Counted from the stretch's first letter, positions 1 through 7,599 are shown. The stretch is DNA of 64,000 nt from Gammaproteobacteria bacterium (GCA_016125505.1 WGLP01000007.1:186001-250000); one strand, 5' to 3'. A program made the numbers and translations. The notes: generated by a model not told the origin, from the letters alone.

Positions 1-1
1 C

Positions 2-2002
2 GTTGCGCGCGCGCTGGCGGAAGTGGAACCCGCGGAAGGTCGGCAGCACTGGTATGAGGAATTCCTGTGGGCACTGCGTCACGGCGCCATCCCGGCCGGC
101 CGTATTACCTCCAATGCCGGCGCGCTGGAACACAAGCCGGCGACCTCCACCATCAACTGCACCGTGTCCGGCATCATCCATGACTCCATGAATGACATCC
201 TGCAAAAGGTGCACGAGGCCGGGCTCACGCTGAAGGCCGGTTGCGGTATCGGCTATGAATTTTCCACCTTGCGCCCGCGCGGCGCGTACGTCTCCGGCGC
301 CGGCGCCTATACCTCCGGCCCGCTGTCGTTCATGGATATCTATGACAAGATGTGTTTCACCGTGTCCTCCGCCGGCGGCCGCCGCGGTGCGCAGATGGCG
401 ACCTTCGATGTCGGCCATCCCGACGTGAAGGATTTCATCCGCGCCAAACGCGAAAGCGGGCGCCTGCGTCAGTTCAACCTGTCGCTGTTGATCACCGAAG
501 ATTTCATGCAGGCCGTCGAGGCCGATGCCGACTGGCCGCTGGCCTTCCCGATCACCGAGAAGGAAGCCGAGGACGAAAAACTCGACGTGAACGATCCAAC
601 GCAGGTGATCTGGCGCGAGTGGCCGATCGCCGACGATTACCTCACCGACGAGGCCGGTCTGGTCGCGTGCAAGGTCTACAAGACCATCAAGGCCCAGCGC
701 CTGTGGGACATGATCATGACCTCCACCTATGACTTCGCCGAACCGGGCTTCATCCTGATCGACAAGGTCAATGAGATGAACAACAATTGGTTCTGCGAAA
801 CCATTCGCGCGACCAACCCCTGCGGCGAACAACCGCTGCCGCCGTACGGCTCCTGCCTGCTGGGCTCGGTCAACCTGACCAAGTTCGTACGCAATGCGTT
901 TACCCATGACGCCAAGTTCGACTGGGACGAGTTCAACAAGACCGTCGCCATCTTCACGCGCATGCTCGATAACGTGGTGGAGATCCACGGCCTGCCGCTG
1001 GCACAACAGGGCCACGAGATCATGAGCAAGCGCCGTCACGGCATGGGCTTCCTCGGCCTGGGTTCCACCCTCACCATGTTGCGCATGAAATACGGCTCCA
1101 ATGAATCCGTCGAGTTCACCGAGAAGGTCAGCCGCGAGCTGGCCGTGACCGGCTGGCAGACCGCGCTGGAACTGGCGAAGGAAAAAGGCCCGGCCCCGAT
1201 CATGAATCAGGACTTCGAGGTCACCGCCGACATGCTGCGCAAGCGTCCGGAAATGAAACAGGACGGCTACAAGGTCGGCGACAAGGTGAAGGGCAAGATC
1301 CTGCACGCCAAGTACAGCCGCTACATGCAGCGCGTCGCCGGTGTGGCCCCGGAACTGGTGGCGGAGCTGGCCGCGACCGGCGCGCGCTTCACCCATCACA
1401 GCTCGATTGCCCCGACCGGCACGATCTCCCTGTCCCTGGCCAACAACGCCAGCAACGGGATCGAGCCGTCCTTCGCGCATCACTATTTCCGCAACGTCAT
1501 TCGCGAAGGCAAGAAGTCCAAGGAAAAGGTCGACGTCTATTCGTTCGAACTGCTCGCCTACCGCGAGTTGATCAACAAGGACGCCAGCGCCAACGGTGAC
1601 GACGCCGACAACAAACTGCCGGACTACTTCATCACCGCCGACGACATCACGCCGAAGGAACACGTCGACATCCAGGCCGCGTCGCAGAAGTGGATCGACT
1701 CCAGTATCTCCAAGACCGCCAACGTGCCGACCGACTATCCCTTCGAGGACTTCAAGGACATCTATTTATATGCCTACAAGAAGGGCCTCAAAGGCTGCAC
1801 CACCTTCCGCTTCAACCCGGAAGCGTTCCAGGGCGTCCTGGTCAAGGAGAAAGACCTGGCCAACACCACGTACAAGTTCACCCTGGCCGACGGCACCGTG
1901 ATCGAAGCCAAGGGCAACGAAGAGATCGAATACGACGGCGAAACCCACACCGCCGCCAACCTCTATGACGCCCTTAAGGAAGGGTATTATGGGAAGTTCT
2001 AA
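2..2002 (+). CDS. nrdJa: Adenosylcobalamin-dependent (class II) ribonucleotide reductase, catalytic part NrdJa, 5' end cut by window
   Basis: Reduces ribonucleotides to deoxyribonucleotides using a B12-generated thiyl radical. The frame is open from base 2, so the true start lies left of the window; the GTG at 23 is internal. Visible family motifs are NCTVSG (first redox cysteine region), the finger-loop NPCGEQ carrying the catalytic Cys and Glu, and APTGTISL in the nucleotide-binding barrel. The protein ends at GYYGKF without the C-terminal cysteine-rich tail of one-piece NrdJ; that tail is in the next gene. This is the split NrdJa/NrdJb layout known from Pseudomonas. A 222-bp gap with two hairpins separates the halves. 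Confidence 0.93.
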   Translation, partial: VARALAEVEPAEGRQHWYEEFLWALRHGAIPAGRITSNAGALEHKPATSTINCTVSGIIHDSMNDILQKVHEAGLTLKAGCGIGYEFSTLRPRGAYVSGAGAYTSGPLSFMDIYDKMCFTVSSAGGRRGAQMATFDVGHPDVKDFIRAKRESGRLRQFNLSLLITEDFMQAVEADADWPLAFPITEKEAEDEKLDVNDPTQVIWREWPIADDYLTDEAGLVACKVYKTIKAQRLWDMIMTSTYDFAEPGFILIDKVNEMNNNWFCETIRATNPCGEQPLPPYGSCLLGSVNLTKFVRNAFTHDAKFDWDEFNKTVAIFTRMLDNVVEIHGLPLAQQGHEIMSKRRHGMGFLGLGSTLTMLRMKYGSNESVEFTEKVSRELAVTGWQTALELAKEKGPAPIMNQDFEVTADMLRKRPEMKQDGYKVGDKVKGKILHAKYSRYMQRVAGVAPELVAELAATGARFTHHSSIAPTGTISLSLANNASNGIEPSFAHHYFRNVIREGKKSKEKVDVYSFELLAYRELINKDASANGDDADNKLPDYFITADDITPKEHVDIQAASQKWIDSSISKTANVPTDYPFEDFKDIYLYAYKKGLKGCTTFRFNPEAFQGVLVKEKDLANTTYKFTLADGTVIEAKGNEEIEYDGETHTAANLYDALKEGYYGKF

Positions 2003-2038
2003 AAATAGATTTATAGCTACGGGGCAGGGCGGAGGAAA

Positions 2039-2070
2039 CCTCTTCTCCTCATAGGGCTGAGGAGAAGAGG
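2039..2070 (+). other. Perfect 13-bp hairpin behind nrdJa
   Basis: The arms CCTCTTCTCCTCA (2039-2051) and TGAGGAGAAGAGG (2058-2070) pair perfectly around a 6-nt loop, 37 bases after the nrdJa stop. No T-run follows, so it is not a textbook intrinsic terminator. It may stabilise the 3' end of nrdJa mRNA or set the nrdJa:nrdJb ratio. Confidence 0.6.
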
Positions 2071-2170
2071 GATGAACGATTTATAACAAAGAAAGCGCGA
2101 AGTACAGGGAAGTACAAAATAAGTAGAAAGGCAGTGAGGTAAGACAAAGGGTAGCAGTACATTTTTAACC

Positions 2171-2196
2171 GGTCCTCGTCCTGGCAGGCGAGGACC
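2171..2196 (+). other. 8-bp hairpin ahead of nrdJb (attenuator-like)
   Basis: The arms GGTCCTCG (2171-2178) and CGAGGACC (2189-2196) enclose a 10-nt loop, followed by CCTTTAAAAA. It is the second stem between the two halves of the reductase. The short weak T-run makes partial termination or mRNA processing possible; this is inferred from structure only. Confidence 0.45.
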
Positions 2197-2224
2197 CCTT
2201 TAAAAACTCAGGAGCCGCCACACT

Positions 2225-2350
2225 ATGACTATGACGCAGCGAGTAATGGCACTACAGTCCGCACGCAGACTCATGCAACAGCGCCGTCAACAGGAACAGC
2301 AACAGAGGATCAGGAGACAATGGCAGCAATCAAAATTGAAAACAAAATAG
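2225..2350 (+). CDS. Small Gln/Arg-rich reading frame overlapping the start of nrdJb
   Basis: A 41-codon frame with a good Shine-Dalgarno (AGGAG at 2210-2214, 10 nt from the ATG). It encodes a basic, glutamine-rich peptide containing QQRRQQEQQQR and ends 31 bases inside nrdJb in another frame. It matches no family I know. Its position suggests a leader that couples or tunes nrdJb translation, or simply a chance frame; protein-level reality is unproven. Confidence 0.35.
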   Translation: MTMTQRVMALQSARRLMQQRRQQEQQQRIRRQWQQSKLKTK

Positions 2351-3036
2351 TCGGTTACGAAGTCGCCAAGGACGACGCCGACGACAAGGCCGCCGAGGCA
2401 GCGCTCAAAGAGGCGCGCGGTGACGTCGAGCAGACCAATGTCGTGCAGATGCACGAGAAGCTCGAGCGCCCGGACATGCTGCTCGGCAGTACCTACAAGA
2501 TCAAGACGCCGCTGACCGAACACGCCCTCTACGTCACCATCAATGACGTGATCCTGAACCCGGGCACCGAACACGAACTGCGGCGGCCGTTCGAGATCTT
2601 CATCAACAGCAAGAACATGGACCACTTCCAGTGGATCGTGGCGCTGACCCGGATTATCTCCGCCGTGTTCCGTAAAGGCGGCGACGTCACCTTCCTGGTG
2701 GAAGAGCTGCGCTCCGTGTTCGATCCGCGCGGCGGCTACTTCAAGAAGGGCGGCAAGTACATGCCCTCACTGGTGGCCGAGATCGGCGACGCCATCGAAT
2801 GTCACCTGCGCATGATCGGCCTGCTCAAGGACGAAGGCCTCGACGAACACCAGAAAAAACTCATCGAGGAAAAGCGCGTCCAGTACGAGGCCCAGGCCAA
2901 GATGGCCGACGCCGACGACGCCGGCTCCTCCTTCCCCGCCGGCGCGCAACTGTGCGCCAAGTGCAGCACCAAGGCCGTGGTGAAGATGGATGGGTGTATG
3001 ACTTGCCTCAACTGCGGTGATTCGAAGTGTGGTTAG
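2320..3036 (+). CDS. nrdJb: Ribonucleotide reductase class II accessory half NrdJb (TSCPD domain)
   Basis: 238 aa. Residues about 45-170 form the TSCPD domain typical of the C-terminal part of class II reductases. The last 30 residues hold five to six cysteines (CAKC, then GCMTCLNCG and a final C), the tail expected to re-reduce the NrdJa active site and possibly bind zinc. The start at 2320 is supported by AGGAG at 2312-2316, although spacing is short. It completes the reductase whose catalytic part is the previous gene, and a strong terminator follows about 100 bp later. Confidence 0.9.
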   Translation: MAAIKIENKIVGYEVAKDDADDKAAEAALKEARGDVEQTNVVQMHEKLERPDMLLGSTYKIKTPLTEHALYVTINDVILNPGTEHELRRPFEIFINSKNMDHFQWIVALTRIISAVFRKGGDVTFLVEELRSVFDPRGGYFKKGGKYMPSLVAEIGDAIECHLRMIGLLKDEGLDEHQKKLIEEKRVQYEAQAKMADADDAGSSFPAGAQLCAKCSTKAVVKMDGCMTCLNCGDSKCG

Positions 3037-3134
3037 GCCGACACGCTTAAGCCAGGGAAGGCAGTGCGAACCGCAGTAAAGATCACTCGTCATTCCGGAA
3101 ACAGCGAAGCTGTTCTCAGGAATCCAGTGGCTTT

Positions 3135-3168
3135 AAACAAAAAACCAGCTTCGGCTGGTTTTTTGTTT
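3135..3168 (+). terminator. Intrinsic terminator with UUCG tetraloop
   Basis: A 15-bp perfect stem (3135-3149 with 3154-3168) closes a TTCG tetraloop. The GC part CCAGC/GCTGG is followed by TTTTTTGTTT. It ends the nrdJab transcript and marks the border between the housekeeping region and the AT-rich accessory region. Confidence 0.9.
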
Positions 3169-3262
3169 CATAGCCGCTACGAAGAGCAACGATTATCGCT
3201 AAAGACAAGAATTATGCGGATAGATTACCTGAATAACTATTAGGCCAGAATTAGGAAAGGCA

Positions 3263-3856
3263 ATGACATTTCTACAAATTTATGCAAAAGAAATTGTATC
3301 GCTTGTAGCGCCATTCGTTGCTTGGGCTTTGGCTAGATTTTTTAAAGCCAAGGCAAAAATTATACTCGCTAGTCCCCATTCTTTTACCTTCCTGGTACAG
3401 GAGCCGCTTAAAGACATGGAGGGCACAGTGATTAATCCTACTCAGACAGTTAAAACAGTGTCATATCTAATAAAAAACACAGGAAGCGAGCCTGCGAAGA
3501 ATATTGAGTTAGTTTTTAACTGGAAACCCCTATGTATCAATATATGGCCATCGAGACATATTACTGAACACGTAGAGAATGACAATCGTTACGTCGTTAT
3601 GTTTGAGAGTTTAGCTCCTTATGAATTTGTTGGTTTTGAATTGCTAACTGTGAATTCAGAGGCGCCAGCATTAATTACAGCACGTAGTGAGCAGTGTGTG
3701 GCAAAACAGATTGAGATGTATCCGCAGCAGGTAATAAAGCCTTGGCTCGCTAGAACAGCTGGGTTCTTAATGTTGGTCGGGCTAGGCGCAACTATTTATA
3801 TGGGACTATTGGTTTTACAATTCTTACTAGTGCGTACTCCTGTTGGGTTAGGATAA
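3263..3856 (+). CDS. Hypothetical membrane protein with two TM segments
   Basis: 197 aa, not assigned to a family. A hydrophobic stretch lies near residues 8-25 and a clear TM helix near 165-187, with a beta-rich soluble middle (about 40-155) containing SYLIKNTGSEPAKNIEL, reminiscent of an Ig-like or CARDB fold. The start has AGGAAAGG upstream. It is the first gene of the AT-rich accessory region, with base composition clearly lower in GC than nrdJb. Function unknown. Confidence 0.75.
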   Translation: MTFLQIYAKEIVSLVAPFVAWALARFFKAKAKIILASPHSFTFLVQEPLKDMEGTVINPTQTVKTVSYLIKNTGSEPAKNIELVFNWKPLCINIWPSRHITEHVENDNRYVVMFESLAPYEFVGFELLTVNSEAPALITARSEQCVAKQIEMYPQQVIKPWLARTAGFLMLVGLGATIYMGLLVLQFLLVRTPVGLG

Positions 3857-3944
3857 AGGAATGTGCCTATAAAATGGTATTTCAATGGATATAAAGAAGA
3901 AACTGTATATTTAATAAAATTATATGCGAGCGAGTATTTAGACA

Positions 3945-4395
3945 GTGACTATAGTGCGGACAGAAGAAGAGCAAAAAGAAGCAAATAAAATTTTTGAGTC
4001 TTTCAGGAATGAGCTGTTAAAGCGCGAGTTATCAAATACTGAAAGTTATGATAAGTCGATACTTACGTTATCTGCAGCTGCGCTTGGATTATCTCTGTCC
4101 GCAATAAGACTTATAGTTCCATTGGAGACAGCTAAATATATTTGTTTAATAAAGCTTGGATGGGCATTGCTTCTAATTAGTATTGCTACATCATTGTCGG
4201 CTTATTTGATGAGTAATAAGGCGATTACTGTTCAGTTAAAAAATGCTGAGGATTATTATGTTAAGGGTATCGAGGGTGCTTTTAATAAACGAAATATATA
4301 TTGAAATAAACAGCCTATTAAACTATGCAACTGGTTTGCTGTTTATTATTGCAATTTCCTCGATTTTGATATTTATAATGAACAATATAAGATAA
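3945..4395 (+). pseudogene. Two-TM membrane protein interrupted by a frame change at an AT repeat
   Basis: The open frame from GTG 3945 gives 119 aa with a charged N-terminus, a YDKSILTLSAAALGLSL segment and a TM helix near 87-107, stopping at TGA 4302-4304. Reading on in the +1 frame from 4300 to the TAA at 4393-4395 gives a further hydrophobic helix (LLNYATGLLFIIAISSILIF), as expected for the missing C-terminal membrane segment. The frames meet in AATATATATTGA; one extra AT unit would restore a single protein of about 150 aa. A 10-bp hairpin starts directly after the stop. It may be a mutation, an assembly error, a phase-variable tract or recoding. It lies just upstream of the Ser/Asn-rich gene at 4408. 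Confidence 0.6.
4305..4347 (+). repeat. 10-bp inverted repeat right after the premature stop
   Basis: AATAAACAGC (4305-4314) pairs perfectly with GCTGTTTATT (4338-4347) across a 23-nt loop. It begins on the base after the TGA that ends the first frame of the 3945 gene. The placement fits a frameshift-stimulating or terminating structure, but it lies within sequence coding for the second frame and could be incidental. Confidence 0.5.
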
Positions 4396-4407
4396 GGAGT
4401 GATAGGT

Positions 4408-4644
4408 ATGGCTAAGAGCGATAATGGAAGAAATACTACTTTTACTAACGATAGTGCTTCTGTGCCACGAATGCAGCAAGTACAAACCGTTAACGGAACA
4501 CTAAAGAAAAGTGCAAATATCCCAGGTATGCAGCAAGCCCCAGGAACATCAACTACTTCTCAAAGTAATGCAGGAAGTTTAAATAGTGGTTCTGATTCAT
4601 CAAATAACGGATCATCAGGATCGAATAGTGGCGCTAGTCAATAG
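4408..4644 (+). CDS. Small Ser/Asn/Gly-rich low-complexity protein
   Basis: 78 aa. The ATG at 4408 has AAGGAG 8 nt upstream, so it is preferred to the GTG at 4399. The sequence carries two related motifs (VPRMQQVQ and IPGMQQAP) and a C-terminal half made almost wholly of Ser, Asn, Gly and Thr. No signal peptide or TM segment is visible. It follows the full-length end of the preceding membrane gene by 12 bp and is probably co-transcribed with it. No family recognised; a disordered partner of the membrane protein is a guess. Confidence 0.6.
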   Translation: MAKSDNGRNTTFTNDSASVPRMQQVQTVNGTLKKSANIPGMQQAPGTSTTSQSNAGSLNSGSDSSNNGSSGSNSGASQ

Positions 4645-4650
4645 AGTTCG

Positions 4651-4679
4651 AGTTCAATAGTGTCATGCTCAATTGAACT
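4651..4679 (+). repeat. 8-bp inverted repeat before the first CWC-gene relic
   Basis: AGTTCAAT (4651-4658) and ATTGAACT (4672-4679) form a hairpin with a 13-nt loop, between the low-complexity gene and the CWC relic at 4698. No T-run follows. Confidence 0.4.
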
Positions 4680-4697
4680 AAAACATTGTAAATTTGA

Positions 4698-4781
4698 ATG
4701 CGCAAACACAAACAAAAACGCTGTCCCCGCTGCCGGGCGTTGTTTGAATGCAAGCCCGGGTCGGACCAATTGCGCATGTGA
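4698..4781 (+). pseudogene. CWC-family gene relic A (5' part only)
   Basis: An ATG-started frame of 27 codons whose first 22 residues (MRKHKQKRCPRCRALFECKP) match the start of the intact gene at 6161, then diverge and stop. DNA similarity to the intact copy is strong over about 65 bp and fades to weak similarity after it. Same orientation as all other copies. A truncated relic, probably non-functional. Confidence 0.7.
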
Positions 4782-4872
4782 TAGATATGTATAATAGGTG
4801 GTAATATTTCAGTATAAAAGTATCTTAACTTTATCTGCTTTATTATTATTTAATAAGGGTATCCTACAAATC

Positions 4873-5682
4873 GTGAATGGTAAAGGTAAAGTGCAATCTA
4901 TAGCTAGTTACTGGACTGGAATACAATCAGCGTTAGATGCTCGTCTATTATCTGTCAAAGAATACCTCAGACATCCAGCGTCAGGTTTTAATGGAGAAGG
5001 TTATTTTCGCGATTTGCTTAGAGAATATTTACCTAAACGTTACACTGTCGATACAGGGTTTGTAGTAAATGCGGACGGTGAACGAAGTGATTTTATAGAC
5101 GTTATAATTGCAGACACACAACATATACCTCTACTTTGCTCTGAGCCTCATTTCAAAGTATTCGCAGCCGAATCAGTTGTAGCTGTGATAGAAATTACCT
5201 CTGCTCCTAAATCAACTGTGACGCAAAGTGGCGATAAGCATAAAGTTCCAAAAATCGAGGATGATTTGATTAAGATTGCAGGGGTAAGGAGGATTGCAAA
5301 AAAAAGAAAATATGTAGACAAGCTACCAGATATAAATAATGAGACGCTTACTTTTTCTAGCCTCGAATTTGAGATTTCTTTATCACCTCGGTCGTTTCTA
5401 ATTATTTATGGAGACGAATGGCAAAAACAAAAAACATACGAGAAACATTTATTGTCTGCATTAAATTCAGCAAAAAATAAAGGCTATGAAGTATGGGTTA
5501 ACGCAGTGTTAAGTATGAAACATGGTATGTTTCATGTTACGCCACATACGGAATTTGAAATTAATAATATTAAAGATAATGCGTTACTTGAATTTCTCTT
5601 GTTTATTAATAGAGCAATATCAACTTACGATACTTATCGAATAGATATTGGTCGATATAGGCCTACAATTCCAGAAGAATAA
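4873..5682 (+). CDS. DUF6602-family protein
   Basis: 269 aa from GTG 4873; the frame stays open back to GTG 4798, but the extra 25 residues are hydrophobic and not expected in this family. Near residue 40 begins FNGEGYFRDLLREYLPKRY, then SDFIDVIIAD and VVAVIEITS. This layout resembles restriction-endonuclease-like folds (D...E-x-K), although the expected Lys is Ser here. DUF6602 is a family of unknown function often seen among mobile or defence-type genes. It is bracketed by CWC relics A and B. The family call is from recalled sequence patterns. Confidence 0.65.
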   Translation: MNGKGKVQSIASYWTGIQSALDARLLSVKEYLRHPASGFNGEGYFRDLLREYLPKRYTVDTGFVVNADGERSDFIDVIIADTQHIPLLCSEPHFKVFAAESVVAVIEITSAPKSTVTQSGDKHKVPKIEDDLIKIAGVRRIAKKRKYVDKLPDINNETLTFSSLEFEISLSPRSFLIIYGDEWQKQKTYEKHLLSALNSAKNKGYEVWVNAVLSMKHGMFHVTPHTEFEINNIKDNALLEFLLFINRAISTYDTYRIDIGRYRPTIPEE

Positions 5683-5750
5683 TGAGAATAGTAAAAATTA
5701 GTTGAATATTTGGGTCAGAGTAAAAACTGTACTGTAATCACTCTTATCGA

Positions 5751-5816
5751 ATGCGCAAACACGAACAAAAACGCTGTTCCCGTTGTCTGGCGCTTGTTGA
5801 ATGCAGGTCAGGTTAA
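5751..5816 (+). pseudogene. CWC-family gene relic B (5' part only)
   Basis: A 21-codon frame closely matching the first residues of the intact CWC gene (RKHEQKRCSRCLA), ending in TAA. About 30 bp upstream also resemble the sequence before the intact copy (GTAAAAAC and TAATCA..CT), so the duplicated unit included the leader. It lies between the DUF6602 gene and the small membrane gene. Confidence 0.7.
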
Positions 5817-5862
5817 ATATTAATGAATACCTAATTATGTTTTGAAAAGTGAGAGAACAGTT

Positions 5863-6099
5863 ATGGAACCGCAAATGCTAACAAGTGGAGTAGGAATCGT
5901 AATATTAATATTTATTATTATTCTATCTATACTTTGGTTTTTACTGCCATTTGCTGTTTTTGGAATAAAAAGACGCCTTGATAGAATGATAGAGCAAAAC
6001 GATGAGGTTATTACTTTGCTTCAGATGAGAAATAATAAACCTGAAATTCGTAAGTCAAGTGATAAAAATGAAAGAATAGAACCAATTATCAATCTGTAA
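5863..6099 (+). CDS. Small single-TM membrane protein
   Basis: 78 aa from ATG 5863; a TTG at 5842 is possible but has no ribosome site. One strong TM helix (about residues 8-32, VGIVILIFIIILSILWFLL) is followed by a cytoplasmic helix with IKRRLDRMIEQNDEVITLL. That plan is common in small membrane proteins that oligomerise through a short coiled coil. Function unknown. It sits alone between CWC copies B and C. Confidence 0.65.
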   Translation: MEPQMLTSGVGIVILIFIIILSILWFLLPFAVFGIKRRLDRMIEQNDEVITLLQMRNNKPEIRKSSDKNERIEPIINL

Positions 6100-6160
6100 G
6101 GACGAGTGAGTTGGAATATATGAGGTCTGTGTAAAAACCAAAATTTAATCATTCTTTTTA

Positions 6161-6400
6161 ATGCACAAACACGAACAAAAACGCTGTCCCCGTTGCCAGG
6201 TGCTGTTTGAATGTAAGTCCGGTTCGATCCTGCTGTGCCAGTGTCAGACGGTATACCTGACGCCGGAACATCTGGAATACGTGAGCGAGCGCTACACGGA
6301 CTGCCTGTGTGCTAGCTGTCTGAAGGCGATGCGGATGGAGTATGACATCGCGCAATTAACCGATCAGATAGAGGCGCTGGCCGGAAACAAGTGGCGGTGA
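6161..6400 (+). CDS. Cysteine-rich CWC-family protein (intact copy C)
   Basis: 79 aa with eight cysteines: C9, C12, C18, C26, C28, C48, C50 and C53, in the CPxC...CxC...CxCxxC spacing of small cysteine-rich CWC proteins, probably zinc-binding; molecular role unknown. It is the only uninterrupted member of a seven-copy family in this region. Its GC content is higher than that of the flanking cargo. The segment before the ATG is shared with relic B. Relics A, B, D and E keep the 5' end; E, F and G keep the 3' end. Confidence 0.75.
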   Translation: MHKHEQKRCPRCQVLFECKSGSILLCQCQTVYLTPEHLEYVSERYTDCLCASCLKAMRMEYDIAQLTDQIEALAGNKWR

Positions 6401-6417
6401 GTATTAGACGTCCGTTT

Positions 6418-6834
6418 CTACTGCAAGGGTACGAAATTCGTCGTCATCACCTTTTTGGTTTTATTCCAATTTACCTCAATTTTTATTTTATCCTGGTCAT
6501 CATATAGCGTGTAACTCCACCAGCCATTCGCGGCTAATACTTCAGCATAGAGCTGGTTGAAATAATCAGAAGTTTGTGAAGATTGTGGATCGTAAGGGAA
6601 GGAAACATAAAAAATAGGATATTGTTTATGTTTGGTAAGGACAACTTTGCTAAGTTTGACTTTGTGTTGGGCAAAAACTTTTTTTACTGGGTGCCGCCAG
6701 TTGGCGATATCAGCAATAACGACAGTATCTACTGGTTTAGAGTCAGAATCAGAGTTGGCGCACGCTGAAAATGTAGTGGTAAGGATGAAGACAGATAAGA
6801 ATATTTTGAATAATTTTAGATTGGGCGCTTTCAT
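6418..6834 (-). CDS. Lipoprotein of unknown function, paired with a GH73 enzyme
   Basis: 138 aa with a lipoprotein signal peptide: basic start, hydrophobic core and lipobox FSAC at Cys24. The mature part has no family I recognise; about 110 residues with NGWWSYTLYDD near the end. It begins 11 bp after the GH73 gene, so both share one minus-strand transcript. An envelope-anchored protein directly downstream of a hydrolase without signal peptide would fit an immunity protein; an accessory cell-wall protein is the alternative. Confidence 0.7.
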   Translation of the reverse strand: MKAPNLKLFKIFLSVFILTTTFSACANSDSDSKPVDTVVIADIANWRHPVKKVFAQHKVKLSKVVLTKHKQYPIFYVSFPYDPQSSQTSDYFNQLYAEVLAANGWWSYTLYDDQDKIKIEVNWNKTKKVMTTNFVPLQ

Positions 6835-6845
6835 TTATTATTCTC

Positions 6846-7415
6846 TTATGGAGTTTTAATCGGTTTTACAGCCGCGAGTTTCTGATTGTACTGATATAAG
6901 TTATATTTCTTCATAATACTGGTTAGCAGGTTTGCATAGTTAGGATCTGTCGCGTAGCCAGCGTTTTGCAAGCCCTGTGCGAAATCGTCAGCGTTTTTGG
7001 TTTTTGCATAGCTGGCAAGAGCTGAGCTGTAGCGAGGATTGTTCTTAAGAAACATGCCGTGGTCAAGAAATGAGTCACTCATGTTTTTGTATGAGCGAAA
7101 ATGGGCAGTAATCGATATGTCCTTATTTAGGGCCTTAATGTGTTCCTTTGTGGTTTTATCAACATAGCCTTTAGCAATATTCCCGTACCTAACCTTGCCA
7201 TTTACGGTTTGTGCCTTCACGCCAAAATAATTATTCGCTGCGCCCATGTGATGTTTCCCCCAGCCAGATTCCAGAATTGCCTGAGCAATGGTGATGGAAG
7301 CGGGGACACCCGTAAGCTTTTCTGAATTTTGTGCTGGATGTATTGCCTGCTGTATGAAGGTATGATTTGTACTGTGTAATGATTGAAAATTCTTGGTTTG
7401 TTGAGAAGCGGGCAT
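6846..7415 (-). CDS. GH73-type N-acetylglucosaminidase (FlgJ-like), no signal peptide
   Basis: 189 aa from the ATG at 7415, which has GAGG 9 nt upstream; an in-frame ATG 18 bp earlier overlaps that site. Residues about 20-165 form the glucosaminidase domain that cleaves peptidoglycan: AQAILESGWGKH with the catalytic Glu, NYFGVKA, and YKNMSDSFLDH. No signal peptide or TM helix is visible, so export needs a secretion system, a phage-style holin or another route. A well-formed promoter lies at 7469-7497 and a lipoprotein gene follows. Confidence 0.85.
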   Translation of the reverse strand: MPASQQTKNFQSLHSTNHTFIQQAIHPAQNSEKLTGVPASITIAQAILESGWGKHHMGAANNYFGVKAQTVNGKVRYGNIAKGYVDKTTKEHIKALNKDISITAHFRSYKNMSDSFLDHGMFLKNNPRYSSALASYAKTKNADDFAQGLQNAGYATDPNYANLLTSIMKKYNLYQYNQKLAAVKPIKTP

Positions 7416-7441
7416 CTTTATCCTCAATTTCAATTCGTATG

Positions 7442-7458
7442 AACAGCAAAATGCTGTT
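7442..7458. promoter_or_regulatory. Operator-like palindrome near the GH73 transcription start
   Basis: AACAGCA (7442-7448) and TGCTGTT (7452-7458) form a perfect 7-bp inverted repeat around AAA, just downstream of the predicted -10 on the minus strand. This is a usual repressor position; the regulator is unknown. Confidence 0.45.
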
Positions 7459-7468
7459 TGTAGAGCGA

Positions 7469-7497
7469 AATATAAAGACTAATAATCGATTGGTCAA
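7469..7497 (-). promoter_or_regulatory. Sigma70-type promoter for the GH73-lipoprotein operon
   Basis: On the minus strand, TTGACC (7497-7492) and TATATT (7474-7469) are separated by exactly 17 bp. Both hexamers are close to consensus. The expected start, near 7461, leaves a leader of about 45 nt before the ATG at 7415. Confidence 0.65.
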
Positions 7498-7599
7498 AAT
7501 AATAACATTCCATAGTATTAATACTGTTTTGAAGTTTCGAAGTAATAAGAGACAATCCTTTAAATCATAATTATATAGTTGATCTGTTTTAATTTGATT

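Noticed and set aside
2003-2224. Cobalamin riboswitch between nrdJa and nrdJb
   Set aside because: Only simple hairpins are present and no B12-box was recognised; a riboswitch would be expected ahead of nrdJa, outside the window.
6210-6235. GGTTCGATCC in the CWC gene resembles a tRNA T-loop and could be an integration site inside a tRNA
   Set aside because: The flanks do not form the T stem and no anticodon or acceptor arm is present; it is coding sequence.
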